A stretch of DNA of 64,000 bases from Roseicitreum antarcticum (GTDB lineage: Bacteria > Pseudomonadota > Alphaproteobacteria > Rhodobacterales > Rhodobacteraceae), in NCBI RefSeq assembly GCF_014681765.1, contig NZ_CP061498.1, positions 62,001-126,000 of the forward strand, given 5' to 3'. The position numbers were made by a program, and so were the translations under genes. Below are positions 52,309 to 61,493 of the stretch, one piece after another (positions within the stretch are counted from its first letter, which is position 1; each line of letters starts with the position of its first letter). A model generated the notes under the pieces. It made no database searches. It saw only the letters and a program-made list of their open reading frames with translations, and was not told the origin of the DNA.

Positions 52309-52806
52309 ATGCGCAGCACAAAGATCATCCACGTCATTTTAGCCGATGCCGAAGGTGAGGTCGGTGATGTGATCTTGCGGGGTGTGCTGCCTCCGCCTGG
52401 TGACGCAATCTGGGCACAAAGCCGCTGGACCGCCCTTGACCAGACGTTGCGCAATTTCGTCCTGAATGAGCCGCAGGGCGGGGTAGTCCGGCATGTGAAC
52501 TTGCTGGTTCCGGCAAAACACCCTGCGGCGCAGGCGGCATGAATCATCATGGAACCTGAGGACACGTCCCCGATGTCGGGCTCCAATGCCATTTGTGTGG
52601 CGACCGTTTTGCTGGACGCGGGCATCATTCCTATGGTTGAGCCTGAGAACAATCTGGTGCTGGAAACCACGGTCGGCGCGCAGACAGCCCTCATGCCTGA
52701 AATCTCGGGCCGTGGCTGGATCACCGGCATGCATCAGCACATGCTTGATCCGTCCGACCCCTGGCTTGAAGGATATCGGTTGTCTGACACCTTGGGGGCA
52801 CAGTGA
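52309..52806 (+). pseudogene. Broken trans-3-hydroxy-L-proline dehydratase (proline racemase family)
   Basis: The N-terminus [44 protein letters not shown] is intact, then an in-frame TGA (52540-52542) replaces the Trp codon expected before [31 protein letters not shown]. Soon after VLET (about 52672) roughly 200 residues are missing and the frame resumes in the C-terminal [22 protein letters not shown] and GYRLSDT. Family length is about 340; only about 165 residues remain. The active-site Ser of the MSG motif marks the dehydratase branch. Both stop and deletion show inactivity. Confidence 0.8.
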
Positions 52807-53531
52807 TGCGGATCGGCATGATCGGACTTGGCACCATCGCGACGGCAGTGGTCGAGGGTATCGCTGGTGATGGGCACGACATTGCGGTGTCGCGGCGCAA
52901 TGCACAGAATGCTGCGCGGCTGGCAGGGAAATTTGAGAACGTTTCCATTGCCGACAACCAGGATATCGTGGATGCCAGCGATCTGGTGTTTCTCGGCACG
53001 ACGGGGCGTCTTGCGCCCGAGGTTCTTGCGCCGCTGACATTTCGGGACGGCCAGCAGGTCATCGCGCTCATGGCTGATCTGGATTTCGCTGCGGTCGCGG
53101 CTCTGGTCGCACCTGCGCAGCTGGCGGCGCGGATGATCCCCTTTCCATCCATCGCCTCGGGTGGCTCACCCGTTCTAGTCTACGGCGAGCGAATCGCAAT
53201 CGACACCCTTATCGGGCCGCGCAATACGATCATCATGATGGACTCAGAGGCGGAACTTGCCAGCTATCTTTGCGCGCAGGCAGTGCTGTCGCCCGTGGTT
53301 TCCATGGTTGATGAAGCGGCAGGCTGGCTTGCCGGTCGTACCGAGGATCCGGATAAGGCCGAGGTGTTCTTGCGGACATTGGTTGGCGCAAGCCTTCTCG
53401 GATCGTCTTGCGCGCCCCTGCTACAGGCCTTGAATACGCCCGGCGGCTTCAACCAGCAGCTGCGGCAACACATGCTTGATGCAGGCCTTCGCGAACATCT
53501 TTCGGGTGGGCTGAACAACCTGCGAGATTGA
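52806..53531 (+). CDS. Pyrroline-5-carboxylate-reductase-like protein
   Basis: A 241-residue NADP-binding protein: MRIGMIGLGTIATAVVEGIAGDGHDIAVSRRNAQNA (Rossmann fold), ASDLVFLGTTGRLAPEVLAPL, MIPFPSIASGG and a C-terminal helical domain resembling the P5CR dimerisation domain. Next to a 3-hydroxyproline dehydratase remnant and a demethylase, a role in reducing a pyrroline carboxylate to proline is plausible. Its ATG at 52806 shares a base with the pseudogene stop (TGATG), preserving the ancestral operon join. Confidence 0.8.
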   Translation: MRIGMIGLGTIATAVVEGIAGDGHDIAVSRRNAQNAARLAGKFENVSIADNQDIVDASDLVFLGTTGRLAPEVLAPLTFRDGQQVIALMADLDFAAVAALVAPAQLAARMIPFPSIASGGSPVLVYGERIAIDTLIGPRNTIIMMDSEAELASYLCAQAVLSPVVSMVDEAAGWLAGRTEDPDKAEVFLRTLVGASLLGSSCAPLLQALNTPGGFNQQLRQHMLDAGLREHLSGGLNNLRD

Positions 53532-53759
53532 CACGGTGCGTGTTGTTGGCTGAAACGCTGCCAGCCGCGTGCTTATGGCGCGCCGACTGGCGTGAAGCAG
53601 TGTCGAACAGGGGGAGGTTCATCCCGGGCGCCGTCCCGAGATTCGCCCAACCTTAGTTTGTTAGAAAGACTACATCTATCGGGCATTGGCGATACGGGAA
53701 TGCAAAGCCGGACCCTGTGGGTTGTGAACGCACGTATTTGGGGGCCTAAATTTCGGAGG

Positions 53760-55262
53760 TCACGCCGATCTGAAGACGCGCCGCAGAATTTTCTTCGGGT
53801 TGATTGCAGCGACGCAGAGCAAGACAAGTGAAATCGCCAGAAGCGTCGCGCTGCCGGGGCGATCCAGAAAGACCATCGGGTCCCCGCGTGACAGAAGCAT
53901 TGCCCGGCGAAAGTACTCTTCGATCATCGGCCCCAGAACGAAACCGATGAGCAGAGGCGCCGGTTCAAACCGCCACAAACGCATGGCATAGCCCAGAAGC
54001 CCGAAGCCAAGTGTCAACCAGACATCGAACACATTGAGCCGCAGGCTGTAGACGCCGAGGCAAATCAGCACGGCCACAATCGGGTAGAGCATGGCATGCG
54101 GCACCCGCAGGATCCGCGCCCAAAGCCCAACCAAGGGAATATTCAGCACCAGCAACATCAGGTTGCCGATGATGAAACTTGCAACCAGCCCCCAGAACAG
54201 AGTCGGGTGATCCGCGATCAGGCGCGGGCCCGGCGTAATGCCGTGTATCATCAGCGCGCCCAGCATAAGGGCCATGGTGGTGCTGCCGGGAATGCCCAAC
54301 GTCAGGGTAGGTATGAACGCTGTCTGGGCGGCAGCGTTGTTTGCCGATTCCGGCACGACCACGCCCTCGACAGCGCCGTGGCCGAATTGATCCTTGTTGC
54401 GGGAAATCCGCTTTTCGATCGCATAAGCGACGAAGGACGCGACTGTTTGTCCAGCCCCCGGCAAGGTGCCGAAGAACGATCCTACGGCGCTGCCGCGAAG
54501 GGCAGGCCCGGGCACGCGCCGCCAATCGTCCCGGGTGGGCATCAGGCTGCGCATGTCCAGGGCCTGCGCAACCTTTGGCCCTGCGTTGCCCCGGATGGAT
54601 GCGATAACCTCCGATACACCGAACAAACCCATCGCCACGATTACCAGCCCGATGCCGTCACGCAGGTCCGGGATCCCACCAGTGAACCGGGTCACGCCCG
54701 AATTCACGTCGACGCCTATGGTGCCTAGCAGCAGGCCCAGAAACACCATGGCCAACCCCCGCGCAATTCCACGACCACCGACGATGGTTGCCGCGACCAG
54801 GCCCAGAACCATGACGGCGAAGTACTCGGCTGGGCCGAAGTGCAATGCGAACCCGGCCAGCGCGGGCGACAGCAGCGCCATGACGATCACGCCAATTATT
54901 CCGCCTGCGAAAGAGGCGACTGCGGTGAGGACCAGTGCCACACCCGCGCGCCCGTTCTGCGCCATCGGAAAACCGTCCAGCGCCGTGACCGAGGCGGAAG
55001 GTGTGCCGGGAATATTGAGCAAGATGGATGCTGTGGAGCCGCCGTATTCCGCGCCGTAGTAAACACCGGCCAGCAAGATCAGCGCCGCCTCGGCCGGGAG
55101 GTGGAAAGACACCGGCAAGAGCATGGCCACGGCGGCCAGCGGGCCGATCCCTGGCAAGACCCCGACGAAGGTGCCCAGCAGGACACCCACGAAGCAGACC
55201 GTCAACATCTGAGCCGTTGTCGCAGCGGCAAAGCCCAGCATGAGGTTGTTCAGCAGGTCCAT
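53760..55262 (-). CDS. tctA: TTT transporter large permease TctA (operon 2)
   Basis: A 500-residue permease: LLGTFVGVLPGIGPLAAVAMLLPVSF, YYGAEYGGSTASILLNIPGTPSASVTALDGFPMAQNGRAGVAL, and TLTLGIPGSTTMALMLGALMIHGITPGP are diagnostic. The ATG at 55262 follows GGAGGG, two bases after the TctB stop. It closes the operon tctC - BMP-like - tctB - tctA, under probable RpiR control. Confidence 0.94.
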   Translation of the reverse strand: MDLLNNLMLGFAAATTAQMLTVCFVGVLLGTFVGVLPGIGPLAAVAMLLPVSFHLPAEAALILLAGVYYGAEYGGSTASILLNIPGTPSASVTALDGFPMAQNGRAGVALVLTAVASFAGGIIGVIVMALLSPALAGFALHFGPAEYFAVMVLGLVAATIVGGRGIARGLAMVFLGLLLGTIGVDVNSGVTRFTGGIPDLRDGIGLVIVAMGLFGVSEVIASIRGNAGPKVAQALDMRSLMPTRDDWRRVPGPALRGSAVGSFFGTLPGAGQTVASFVAYAIEKRISRNKDQFGHGAVEGVVVPESANNAAAQTAFIPTLTLGIPGSTTMALMLGALMIHGITPGPRLIADHPTLFWGLVASFIIGNLMLLVLNIPLVGLWARILRVPHAMLYPIVAVLICLGVYSLRLNVFDVWLTLGFGLLGYAMRLWRFEPAPLLIGFVLGPMIEEYFRRAMLLSRGDPMVFLDRPGSATLLAISLVLLCVAAINPKKILRRVFRSA

Positions 55263-55264
55263 CG

Positions 55265-55711
55265 CTACCCTCCAAAAGTGCGGATGGGCAATCGCAGGCC
55301 CAGAATAAAGATGACCCATACGCCGATGGCGATGCATAAAGCCAAGGCGATACGCCCCGGCCAACCAAGATCCCCGATCACAGTTGTCATGGCGACGACA
55401 CTGCCGAAGACGGCAGGCAAAAGGCCCATTCGTTCAGTCAACAGGGCAAAAGTTGCAATGGCGACACCTACCGCAGCAAGCGCCCGCAGGTCAGGGCGCG
55501 GAACAGGCGTGGTGCCGGTTGTCACAATCTGAGACAAGATAGTGATGCCAAGGATTGCCAGAATGACCCCCAGCCCCAGCGGCAATGCCCCAGGGCCCAG
55601 CCTGCGCATCGTACCCAGATCAAGGCCAAGCCACGACCCTGCCGCAAAGGCTATCCCGACGGCGATCAGGGTGGCAGGGCCAATGGCGTCAATCAGGCGT
55701 GTGCGGTCCAA
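55265..55711 (-). CDS. tctB: TTT transporter small permease TctB (operon 2)
   Basis: A 148-residue four-TM protein: IDAIGPATLIAVGIAFAAGSWLGLDLGTMRRLGPGALPLGLGVILAILGI holds the R-x-GPG-xP motif typical of TctB, followed by three more membrane segments. It overlaps the upstream BMP-like gene by 19 bases, showing tight coupling. Confidence 0.88.
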   Translation of the reverse strand: MDRTRLIDAIGPATLIAVGIAFAAGSWLGLDLGTMRRLGPGALPLGLGVILAILGITILSQIVTTGTTPVPRPDLRALAAVGVAIATFALLTERMGLLPAVFGSVVAMTTVIGDLGWPGRIALALCIAIGVWVIFILGLRLPIRTFGG

Positions 55712-56634
55712 TGGCGCTCTCCATGCTCAAGCGTGAATTCCGGCCCTTGGTAGTCGACCGGGACCCCCAGGCGGCCGACTGCAATCTCGGCGGCGGCTGC
55801 CGCGATGGCATCACCGTGGGCGTCCGCCAGTTGCGGATGCAAGGCGAGGCCCACACAATCATCCCCATCTGCAAGTCCCATCTCGACAATCTGTTCCGGC
55901 ACGATACCCGCGGCCATGTTGTCTACCGCGCGGACAACGGCCCGGTCGATCTGCGCCAGGGCTGAGGCACAGAAGACATCGGGGATCATGTCCACCCAGT
56001 TCAGGGCATTGCCGATCTGCCGCATGCCGGTTTCCCGACATGCATCAACCGCACCGTCGCGCGCGGCGTTGAGCATCGTGAACAGCACATCCGCCCCGGA
56101 GCCGGCCTGTGCGCTGGCCCATTGTCGGGTGATACCGCTGTCGTCCTGTGTGCCACAGAAGGCGGTAAGAACCGGCATGTCGGGGGCTACATGATGGACA
56201 CCGCCGACGAACGCGGCGCGGCCCTTCAGGCCCGGCTTTACACGGTGGCCTGAAAGATGGGCGACCGTTCCTGTCCGTGTGATCCTGGCCGCCAGAACTC
56301 CGGCCAGGAATGCCGAATCTTCTTGCCGTACATCATAGCTGGCAAGATTCGCTGCAGTATGTGCGCCTTGCACAATGGCAAACTGCTGGTCAGGGTGCGC
56401 GGCTGCAATCTCAGGCATGGCCATATTGCCCTGTCCGCCCACGAACACCACGCCATCCACGTCGGATGTTATCTGGCGCAGGGCTTCGCGGATCGCCGCC
56501 TGATCATAGGGGATGCCGCGCACGACGGTTAGTGTCCTTCCCCCTTGCGCCTGCGCAGCCTCGACGCCCGCAAGCGCGCTGGCGTTGAAACCGCGATCCT
56601 CGACCTCACCGACAAAAAAAACTGCGATCCGCAT
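55693..56634 (-). CDS. BMP/Med-family protein without signal peptide
   Basis: A 313-residue protein similar to basic membrane protein / PnrA nucleoside-binding proteins: MRIAVFFVGEVEDRGFNASALAGVEAAQ, FVGGQGNMAMPEIAAAHPDQQFAIVQG, VRQEDSAFLAGVLAARITRTGTVAHLSG and MIPDVFCASALAQIDRAVVRAV. Med-type proteins are normally lipoproteins, but this one starts directly at beta-strand 1 with no signal sequence or lipobox; no in-frame upstream start adds one. It lies between tctC and tctB, overlapping tctB. It may be a cytosolic ligand sensor, or an enzyme on the imported substrate. Confidence 0.75.
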   Translation of the reverse strand: MRIAVFFVGEVEDRGFNASALAGVEAAQAQGGRTLTVVRGIPYDQAAIREALRQITSDVDGVVFVGGQGNMAMPEIAAAHPDQQFAIVQGAHTAANLASYDVRQEDSAFLAGVLAARITRTGTVAHLSGHRVKPGLKGRAAFVGGVHHVAPDMPVLTAFCGTQDDSGITRQWASAQAGSGADVLFTMLNAARDGAVDACRETGMRQIGNALNWVDMIPDVFCASALAQIDRAVVRAVDNMAAGIVPEQIVEMGLADGDDCVGLALHPQLADAHGDAIAAAAAEIAVGRLGVPVDYQGPEFTLEHGERHWTAHA

Positions 56635-56644
56635 GGCTTTCCCC

Positions 56645-57604
56645 TTAGCGTGCTGCTTCGACCATCGGTGTCCATGCGGCGTATTGGTCCGACACGAAGG
56701 CCGAAAAGGCTGCGCCATCCATCGCGGACCGGGCAATGCCCCAGCTGTCGAACTGTGCGGTGATTTCGGGTGTCGCCAGGATCTCGGTCAAGGCTTCATC
56801 CAACTGCAGCGCGATTGCTGGATCAAGCCCTGCAGGCGCTGACAGGCCCAGCCAGTTTTCCGCGACCAGATCAAGCCCGGCTTCACGGAAGGTCGGGACA
56901 TCGGGCAGGGTATCAAGCCGCGCGGGCGCGCTGACTGCCAGCGGGACGGCGACCCCTTCGGCAACCAGCGGCAGGTTTTGCGGAACGGCATCGAAGCTCA
57001 GCCCGATGACCCCGGCGCGCAGGTCGAGTTGCATGGGTCCTGATCCCTGGTAGGGGATGTGCGCCATCTCGGTGCCTGAGAGGGCAGCAAACCGCGCACT
57101 GACGATATGACCCCATGACCCGACCCCGGACGTGCCGTAGTCCAGCATGCCGGGCTCGGCCTTGGCCTGCGAAATCAATCCGTCTAGCGTGTCGATCCCC
57201 AGATCGGCCCCTGCGAACAGCGCCAGATGCACACCACCGATATAGGAGACATGGGTGAAATCCGTGACCGGGTTATAGCCCGCATCCGGGAACAAAGTTG
57301 GGGCAATACTGAACGGCGTCAGGTTCGACAGCATGAAGGTATGGCCGTCAGCGGATGCCTCACGCAGGGCAAGCGCCGCGACAGTTCCGCCTGCGCCCGG
57401 CCGGTTTTCGACGACGAAAGGTTGCCCCAGACGTGCGCCCAGATGTTCGGCAACCAGCCGTGCGACCAGATCGCTGGACCCGCCGGGTGGAAACGAGACG
57501 AGGATGCGAACAGGTCGTTCCGGCCAGTCCTGCGCCGCAGCAGGCAGGACCGAAGCGGCAAGGGCGAAGGCAGAGCAGATCAGAAGGTGACGACGCAGTG
57601 TCAT
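56645..57604 (-). CDS. tctC: TTT transporter substrate-binding protein TctC (operon 2)
   Basis: A 319-residue Bug-family protein. A signal peptide (cleaved after LPAAAQ) precedes VRILVSFPPGGSSDLVARLVAEHLGARLGQPFVVENRPGAGGTVAALALREASADGHTFMLS, and LDYGTSGVGSWGHIVSARF, IPYQGSGPMQLDLRAGVI. First gene of operon 2, divergent from the RpiR gene with palindromic sites between. Confidence 0.93.
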   Translation of the reverse strand: MTLRRHLLICSAFALAASVLPAAAQDWPERPVRILVSFPPGGSSDLVARLVAEHLGARLGQPFVVENRPGAGGTVAALALREASADGHTFMLSNLTPFSIAPTLFPDAGYNPVTDFTHVSYIGGVHLALFAGADLGIDTLDGLISQAKAEPGMLDYGTSGVGSWGHIVSARFAALSGTEMAHIPYQGSGPMQLDLRAGVIGLSFDAVPQNLPLVAEGVAVPLAVSAPARLDTLPDVPTFREAGLDLVAENWLGLSAPAGLDPAIALQLDEALTEILATPEITAQFDSWGIARSAMDGAAFSAFVSDQYAAWTPMVEAAR

Positions 57605-57621
57605 GGTGGGCTCCAATACGG

Positions 57622-57690
57622 TTGTGAAATCTCGGTTTCACAATGGCCGCACGATTCGCCATTTTGTTGCAACAAGAAATTCTCGTTTCA
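57622..57690. promoter_or_regulatory. Palindromic operators for the RpiR regulator
   Basis: TTGTGAAATCTCGGTTTCACAA (57622-57643) is an 8+8 perfect palindrome with six-base spacer. A second site GAAATTCTCGTTTC (57676-57689) has the same GAAA-N6-TTTC core. Between them TTGTTGCAACAA (57664-57675) is also palindromic. All lie between divergent tctC and the rpiR-type gene. Confidence 0.6.
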
Positions 57691-57796
57691 CCGCGCGGCG
57701 GACATACTTTGTTAATTTGAGGGCATTTCTGCTTGTATCTCGCCCAATATTGCAGATCATTGATGTCAAATTGAGCGGCCATGAAACTGGAGTTCC

Positions 57797-58645
57797 GTGA
57801 CGGTGACCCCATCCGATTCCGAAAAGCCATTTCTAGAAAGGGTACGGCAGTCGCTGCCGGACCTCCACCCTGCCGAGCGCCAGTTGGGCGAATTCTTGGT
57901 GCAGTTCCCGGGCGAGATTGCCAGCTATAATGCGCAGGAACTGGCGAGTCTGGCGCAGGTGTCCAAGGCCACGGTGTCGCGGTTCGTGCGGCGGCTGGGC
58001 TTCGAGAACTATGAGGAGGCGCGGCGCATGGCGCGCGATGAAAGCCGGACCGGCTCGCGGCTGTTTCTGGCGCATCCTGACGGGCCTGCCGCACCAGATC
58101 ACCCAGGTATTGCCGAAGAAATAGACAATCTGGAGCGCAGCTTCAGCCAGATCAGCCCGGATCAGATCGCTTCGGTCGCCGCAGAACTGCTGAACGCGCG
58201 CCGGGTCTGGCTGGTCGGTTTCCGGATATCGCAATCCTTTGCGACGTATCTGTACTGGCAGTTGCTAAAGGTGCTGCCTGATGTTGCGGTTGTGCCGCGT
58301 GGCGGTGAGACGATGGGGGAGCATATCGCCGTCATGGAGGCGCGCGATTGCGTGATTGTTTTTGGACTGCGTCGCCGCGTGGCGACGATGGAGCCGATGC
58401 TGGATGCGATTGCGGCGACGGGTGCAAAGTTGTGCTACATCACCGACGAAAGCGCACCGACGCGCCGCGATCTCACCTGGCACTTTCATTGTGTCACAGC
58501 GACCCGCACGCCACAGTTCAATCATGCGGCGGTCTTGGCGCTATGCCACAGGGTGATGGTTGCGACCACACAGCAGGCCGGACGCGAAGGGCGCGCGCAA
58601 CTGAGCCGGATCGAACAGCTCAATGAACAGCTGGGCCAGCTCTGA
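57797..58645 (+). CDS. MurR/RpiR-family regulator of TTT operon 2
   Basis: A 282-residue protein. The N-terminal HTH_6 domain (LPDLHPAERQLGEFLVQFPGEIASYNAQELASLAQVSKATVSRFVRRLGFENYEEARRMAR) is followed by an SIS domain (LNARRVWLVGFRISQSFATYLYWQLLK; VVPRGGETMGEHIAVMEARDCVIVFGLRRRV). SIS-domain regulators sense phosphorylated sugars or related acids. It is divergent from tctC. Confidence 0.92.
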   Translation: MTVTPSDSEKPFLERVRQSLPDLHPAERQLGEFLVQFPGEIASYNAQELASLAQVSKATVSRFVRRLGFENYEEARRMARDESRTGSRLFLAHPDGPAAPDHPGIAEEIDNLERSFSQISPDQIASVAAELLNARRVWLVGFRISQSFATYLYWQLLKVLPDVAVVPRGGETMGEHIAVMEARDCVIVFGLRRRVATMEPMLDAIAATGAKLCYITDESAPTRRDLTWHFHCVTATRTPQFNHAAVLALCHRVMVATTQQAGREGRAQLSRIEQLNEQLGQL

Positions 58646-58965
58646 CAAGGGCGGGGTCATGATCTTGCGGGCGGAGGACGCGCCCGCTCAGCCCGCCTGC
58701 GGCCCATGCCGGTCCGCGCGGATAAGATCACATACATGATTGGCGCGTCACGGGCGGCCAGGCATTCAAATGCCACCTCCCCGTTGATAGCCGACGAAGC
58801 CGCTCAGAATTTCCAGCACAGCGCCCGCGGTGGCGCGGGTCTCGGATGGCACAAGACGACGTTCACTTTGTGCCGTCTCAGGTGACTTGGGTCATTGCCA
58901 CCGGCCTCGGTGCGGCACCTGTAATTGGCTGTCCAGCCTTCAGATCTCCGCCGCGCAGCGACACC
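58646..58965. other. Intergenic region, possible gene tail
   Basis: On the minus strand a short segment reads AVLEILSGFVGYQRGGGI, perhaps the tail of a lost gene; nothing else is recognisable. It separates the convergent RpiR and Lrp genes. Confidence 0.35.
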
Positions 58966-59466
58966 CTACAACGGTTCCGGGGCTTCAGGCATCGGGCCGC
59001 GTTCGAGGTAGGTGCCAAGCGCTACGTAGCTTTGGGTGGCACGCACGCCCTGGATTTCCTGAATGCGCGACAGCAGGGTTTCAAGGCTGCTGGGACTGGC
59101 GCTGCGGACCTTGAGGATCAGGCATGCGTCGCCAGTGACGGTATGGATCTCTTCCACATCTGCCAGGTCCTTCAGCGCCAGAACCGGCTTGGTCATCCCC
59201 CAGCCTTCGGTGGTAACATGGATGAAAGCCAGCAGCGGGCAGCCGATCTTTTCGCCATTCAGCTTGGCGACTGTGCCCTGAATGACTCCGTCGCGCCGGA
59301 GCCGCCGGACCCGCTCATGCACTGCGGGCGGCGACAGATGCACCAGTTCCGACAGTTCCGCATAGGAGCGGTCTGCGCTTTCGGCCAGCAGCCTTAACAA
59401 TATTCTGTCCGTGCGGTCGAGTTCGGCAGGACGGGGCCTGCCTTGCCGAATACCATTCGTTTTCAT
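58966..59466 (-). CDS. Lrp/AsnC-family regulator
   Basis: A 166-residue Lrp protein: LDRTDRILLRLLAESADRSYAELSELVHLSPPAVHERVRRLRRDGVIQGTVAKLN (HTH) and a RAM domain (LKDLADVEEIHTVTGDACLILKVRSASPSSLETLL). It probably senses an amino acid and regulates the divergent MFS gene; the gap is 55 bases. The start is placed at 59466 (MKTNGIRQG), with GGGA upstream. Confidence 0.92.
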   Translation of the reverse strand: MKTNGIRQGRPRPAELDRTDRILLRLLAESADRSYAELSELVHLSPPAVHERVRRLRRDGVIQGTVAKLNGEKIGCPLLAFIHVTTEGWGMTKPVLALKDLADVEEIHTVTGDACLILKVRSASPSSLETLLSRIQEIQGVRATQSYVALGTYLERGPMPEAPEPL

Positions 59467-59521
59467 CACGTTCCCGGTGGTTCCAAGTTGCAATTTCCGC
59501 GCAATCGCCGTCTTTGATCGT

Positions 59522-60682
59522 ATGAAGTATCACAAAATAAGCCAATCCCCGAATTTAGTTCAGCACGTGCAGGGTATAGTCTTGCTGGCCGCGGTGCTTT
59601 TGGTTGGATCAAATGCTTTCGTCCTTAGCCCGATCCTGCGGGATGTGGCGGAATCTCTGGTGACCCAGCCTTTCCGCATCGCATGGGCGATTTCGGTTTT
59701 TGGCGCCGCCACGGCGGTATCGGCGCTGACGCTTGCCGGTTTGATCGACCGTAGGCCGGCGGGCCGGGTCTTGGGCGGCGCCGCGCTGTTGCTCGCCCTC
59801 GCGCAGGTGTCAAGCGGACTCAGCCAGAACTGGCTCTGGCTTTGCGCGTCGCAGGCCGTCGCGGGGGTGGCTGTCGGCATCTTGTTGCCTGGCACCTACG
59901 CCACGGCGGTTGCCACAGCCCCCCCAGGGGGCGATGCTGCGCGGCTGGGCGTCGTGCTGACGGGCTGGGCGCTGTCGCTGGTGCTGGCCGTGCCGCTTGC
60001 GGCGGTGGTTACCCAACACGTCGGCTGGCGGATGGTCTATGCCTTGCTGGCCGGGCTTTCGGTATTGGGCTCCATCGCCCTGTTCCTGGCGTTGCGCGGT
60101 GCGCAGGGCGAGGCGCCCACCCCGACACCGCCGTGGCGCGCGGTGCGTCTGCCGGGTGTCGCGGTGCTGCTGGGGGTGATGTTTGCCTACATGACCGCGT
60201 TCTACGGCAGCTTCGCGTTCTTTGGCGAGGGAGTGCGGAACGCGTTTGGCCTGTCCACGCAGGGCACCGGGTTGTTCGTCCTTGCCTATGGTGCGGGCTT
60301 CGGGCTGGCCGGCCTGGGCCTTGGGTTTGTCGCGCCTCGGATCACCCGTGGTTATCTGCTACTGGTGCTGTGCGGGATCGCTGTCAGCTATGCAGGCTGG
60401 CGCTTTGCGCTGTCTGCCCCCTGGCTTGCCATCATGGCTGCAGTGGTTTGGGGGATGCTCAACCAGTTGGGGTTGAACGCGCTGATGGTCACGCTGAGCA
60501 TGCGCGCGACGCGGGCGCGCGGCGCAGTGATGGGGCTGAACAGCGCCGTGACCTATTCGGCGGTCTTTGCCGGGCCGATGGTGATGGGGCCGGTTTACGC
60601 TGGTTGGGGGTTTGCCACAGTATCGGCGCTGGCCGCTGCCTTTGTCGTGGTGGGCGCTTTGGTCAGTTGGCGTGCGGTATAG
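59522..60682 (+). CDS. MFS transporter (divergent from Lrp)
   Basis: A 386-residue transporter with 12 hydrophobic segments. LAGLIDRRPAGRVLGGAALLLAL shows the cytosolic loop of DHA1-type exporters; FAYMTAFYGSFAFFGEGVRNAFGLSTQGTGLFVLAYGAGFG is the seventh to eighth segment. Pairing with an Lrp regulator suggests export of an amino acid or related metabolite. The start ATG at 59522 (MKYHKISQ) is adopted; an earlier frame overlaps the Lrp gene. Confidence 0.87.
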   Translation: MKYHKISQSPNLVQHVQGIVLLAAVLLVGSNAFVLSPILRDVAESLVTQPFRIAWAISVFGAATAVSALTLAGLIDRRPAGRVLGGAALLLALAQVSSGLSQNWLWLCASQAVAGVAVGILLPGTYATAVATAPPGGDAARLGVVLTGWALSLVLAVPLAAVVTQHVGWRMVYALLAGLSVLGSIALFLALRGAQGEAPTPTPPWRAVRLPGVAVLLGVMFAYMTAFYGSFAFFGEGVRNAFGLSTQGTGLFVLAYGAGFGLAGLGLGFVAPRITRGYLLLVLCGIAVSYAGWRFALSAPWLAIMAAVVWGMLNQLGLNALMVTLSMRATRARGAVMGLNSAVTYSAVFAGPMVMGPVYAGWGFATVSALAAAFVVVGALVSWRAV

Positions 60683-60754
60683 GGCGGGTTCCGTTGCGTG
60701 GCGGCATCGCAGACGGGGCCATCGGGCCGCCCTGTCAGCGATGCCTGCGCCTTG

Positions 60755-61171
60755 CTATTGCGCCCCGTGCTCAGCCAGCCAGGCGCGCATCATCCCGATC
60801 TCGGTTTCTTGCGCTGCGATAATCTCTTGCGCCAGTGCCCGGACTGCGGGGTCGCGTCCGTGTTCCAGCACGATGCGGGCCATATCGATTGCGCCCTGAT
60901 GATGCGGGATCATGCCCAGCATGAAATCGGTATCCGCGTCGTCTGTGTAGGTGATAGCCATATCTTCGTGCATTGCGGCATTGGCCGTCCTGAAGGCGCG
61001 GGTCGAGGGCGCGATATCCTCGCCCATCATGCTATGCCCCGCGTGGTCCGGCGCCTCAACGCCATGCCCGGCATGCGCGCCTTGCGCGTTTGCCTGGGAT
61101 ACGGCCCCCAGACCGCCGAGGGTTACCCCAATCGCCATTGCCAGAATCGCTGTCGTTGCCTTGTTCATCAT
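60755..61171 (-). CDS. DUF305 family secreted protein
   Basis: A 138-residue periplasmic protein. After a signal peptide (cleaved near SQANAQ) comes a His/Met-rich linker ([18 protein letters not shown]), then the DUF305 core [53 protein letters not shown]305 proteins are ferritin-like four-helix bundles often linked with copper. The linker could bind copper. Good ribosome site AAGGAAG. Monocistronic. Confidence 0.9.
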   Translation of the reverse strand: MMNKATTAILAMAIGVTLGGLGAVSQANAQGAHAGHGVEAPDHAGHSMMGEDIAPSTRAFRTANAAMHEDMAITYTDDADTDFMLGMIPHHQGAIDMARIVLEHGRDPAVRALAQEIIAAQETEIGMMRAWLAEHGAQ

Positions 61172-61493
61172 TACTTCCTTATTGCTCTTGAGGCGACGTG
61201 CAGCCTCTTGCCTCTAACCGTTTGTGGTGTGCTGGAACCGACGTCTTGTGCAAGATGGGCCCTCCGGTTACTGGAAGGTCAAGCGGTACACAGAGAAAAT
61301 CGGTGGCTCGGACATTGTGTCCATAGGCAATGCGTCGTTGATGCGTTGGCGAAATCGTCCGCCATGCCGGTCGCGAAACGAAGCGCAGTGTGGCACGTGC
61401 TTTGCCACCACTGCTTCGCAGCGAGCGCAGGGTAGGGCGCAGCTTACCGGCGTGGGCGCCATGCATCCGGCGCCTTGCCTGGCCGCCAACGGT
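61172..61493. other. Intergenic region, no gene recognised
   Basis: No motif-bearing frame is visible in either direction. It contains the promoter of the DUF305 gene and the end of TTT operon 3. Confidence 0.4.
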
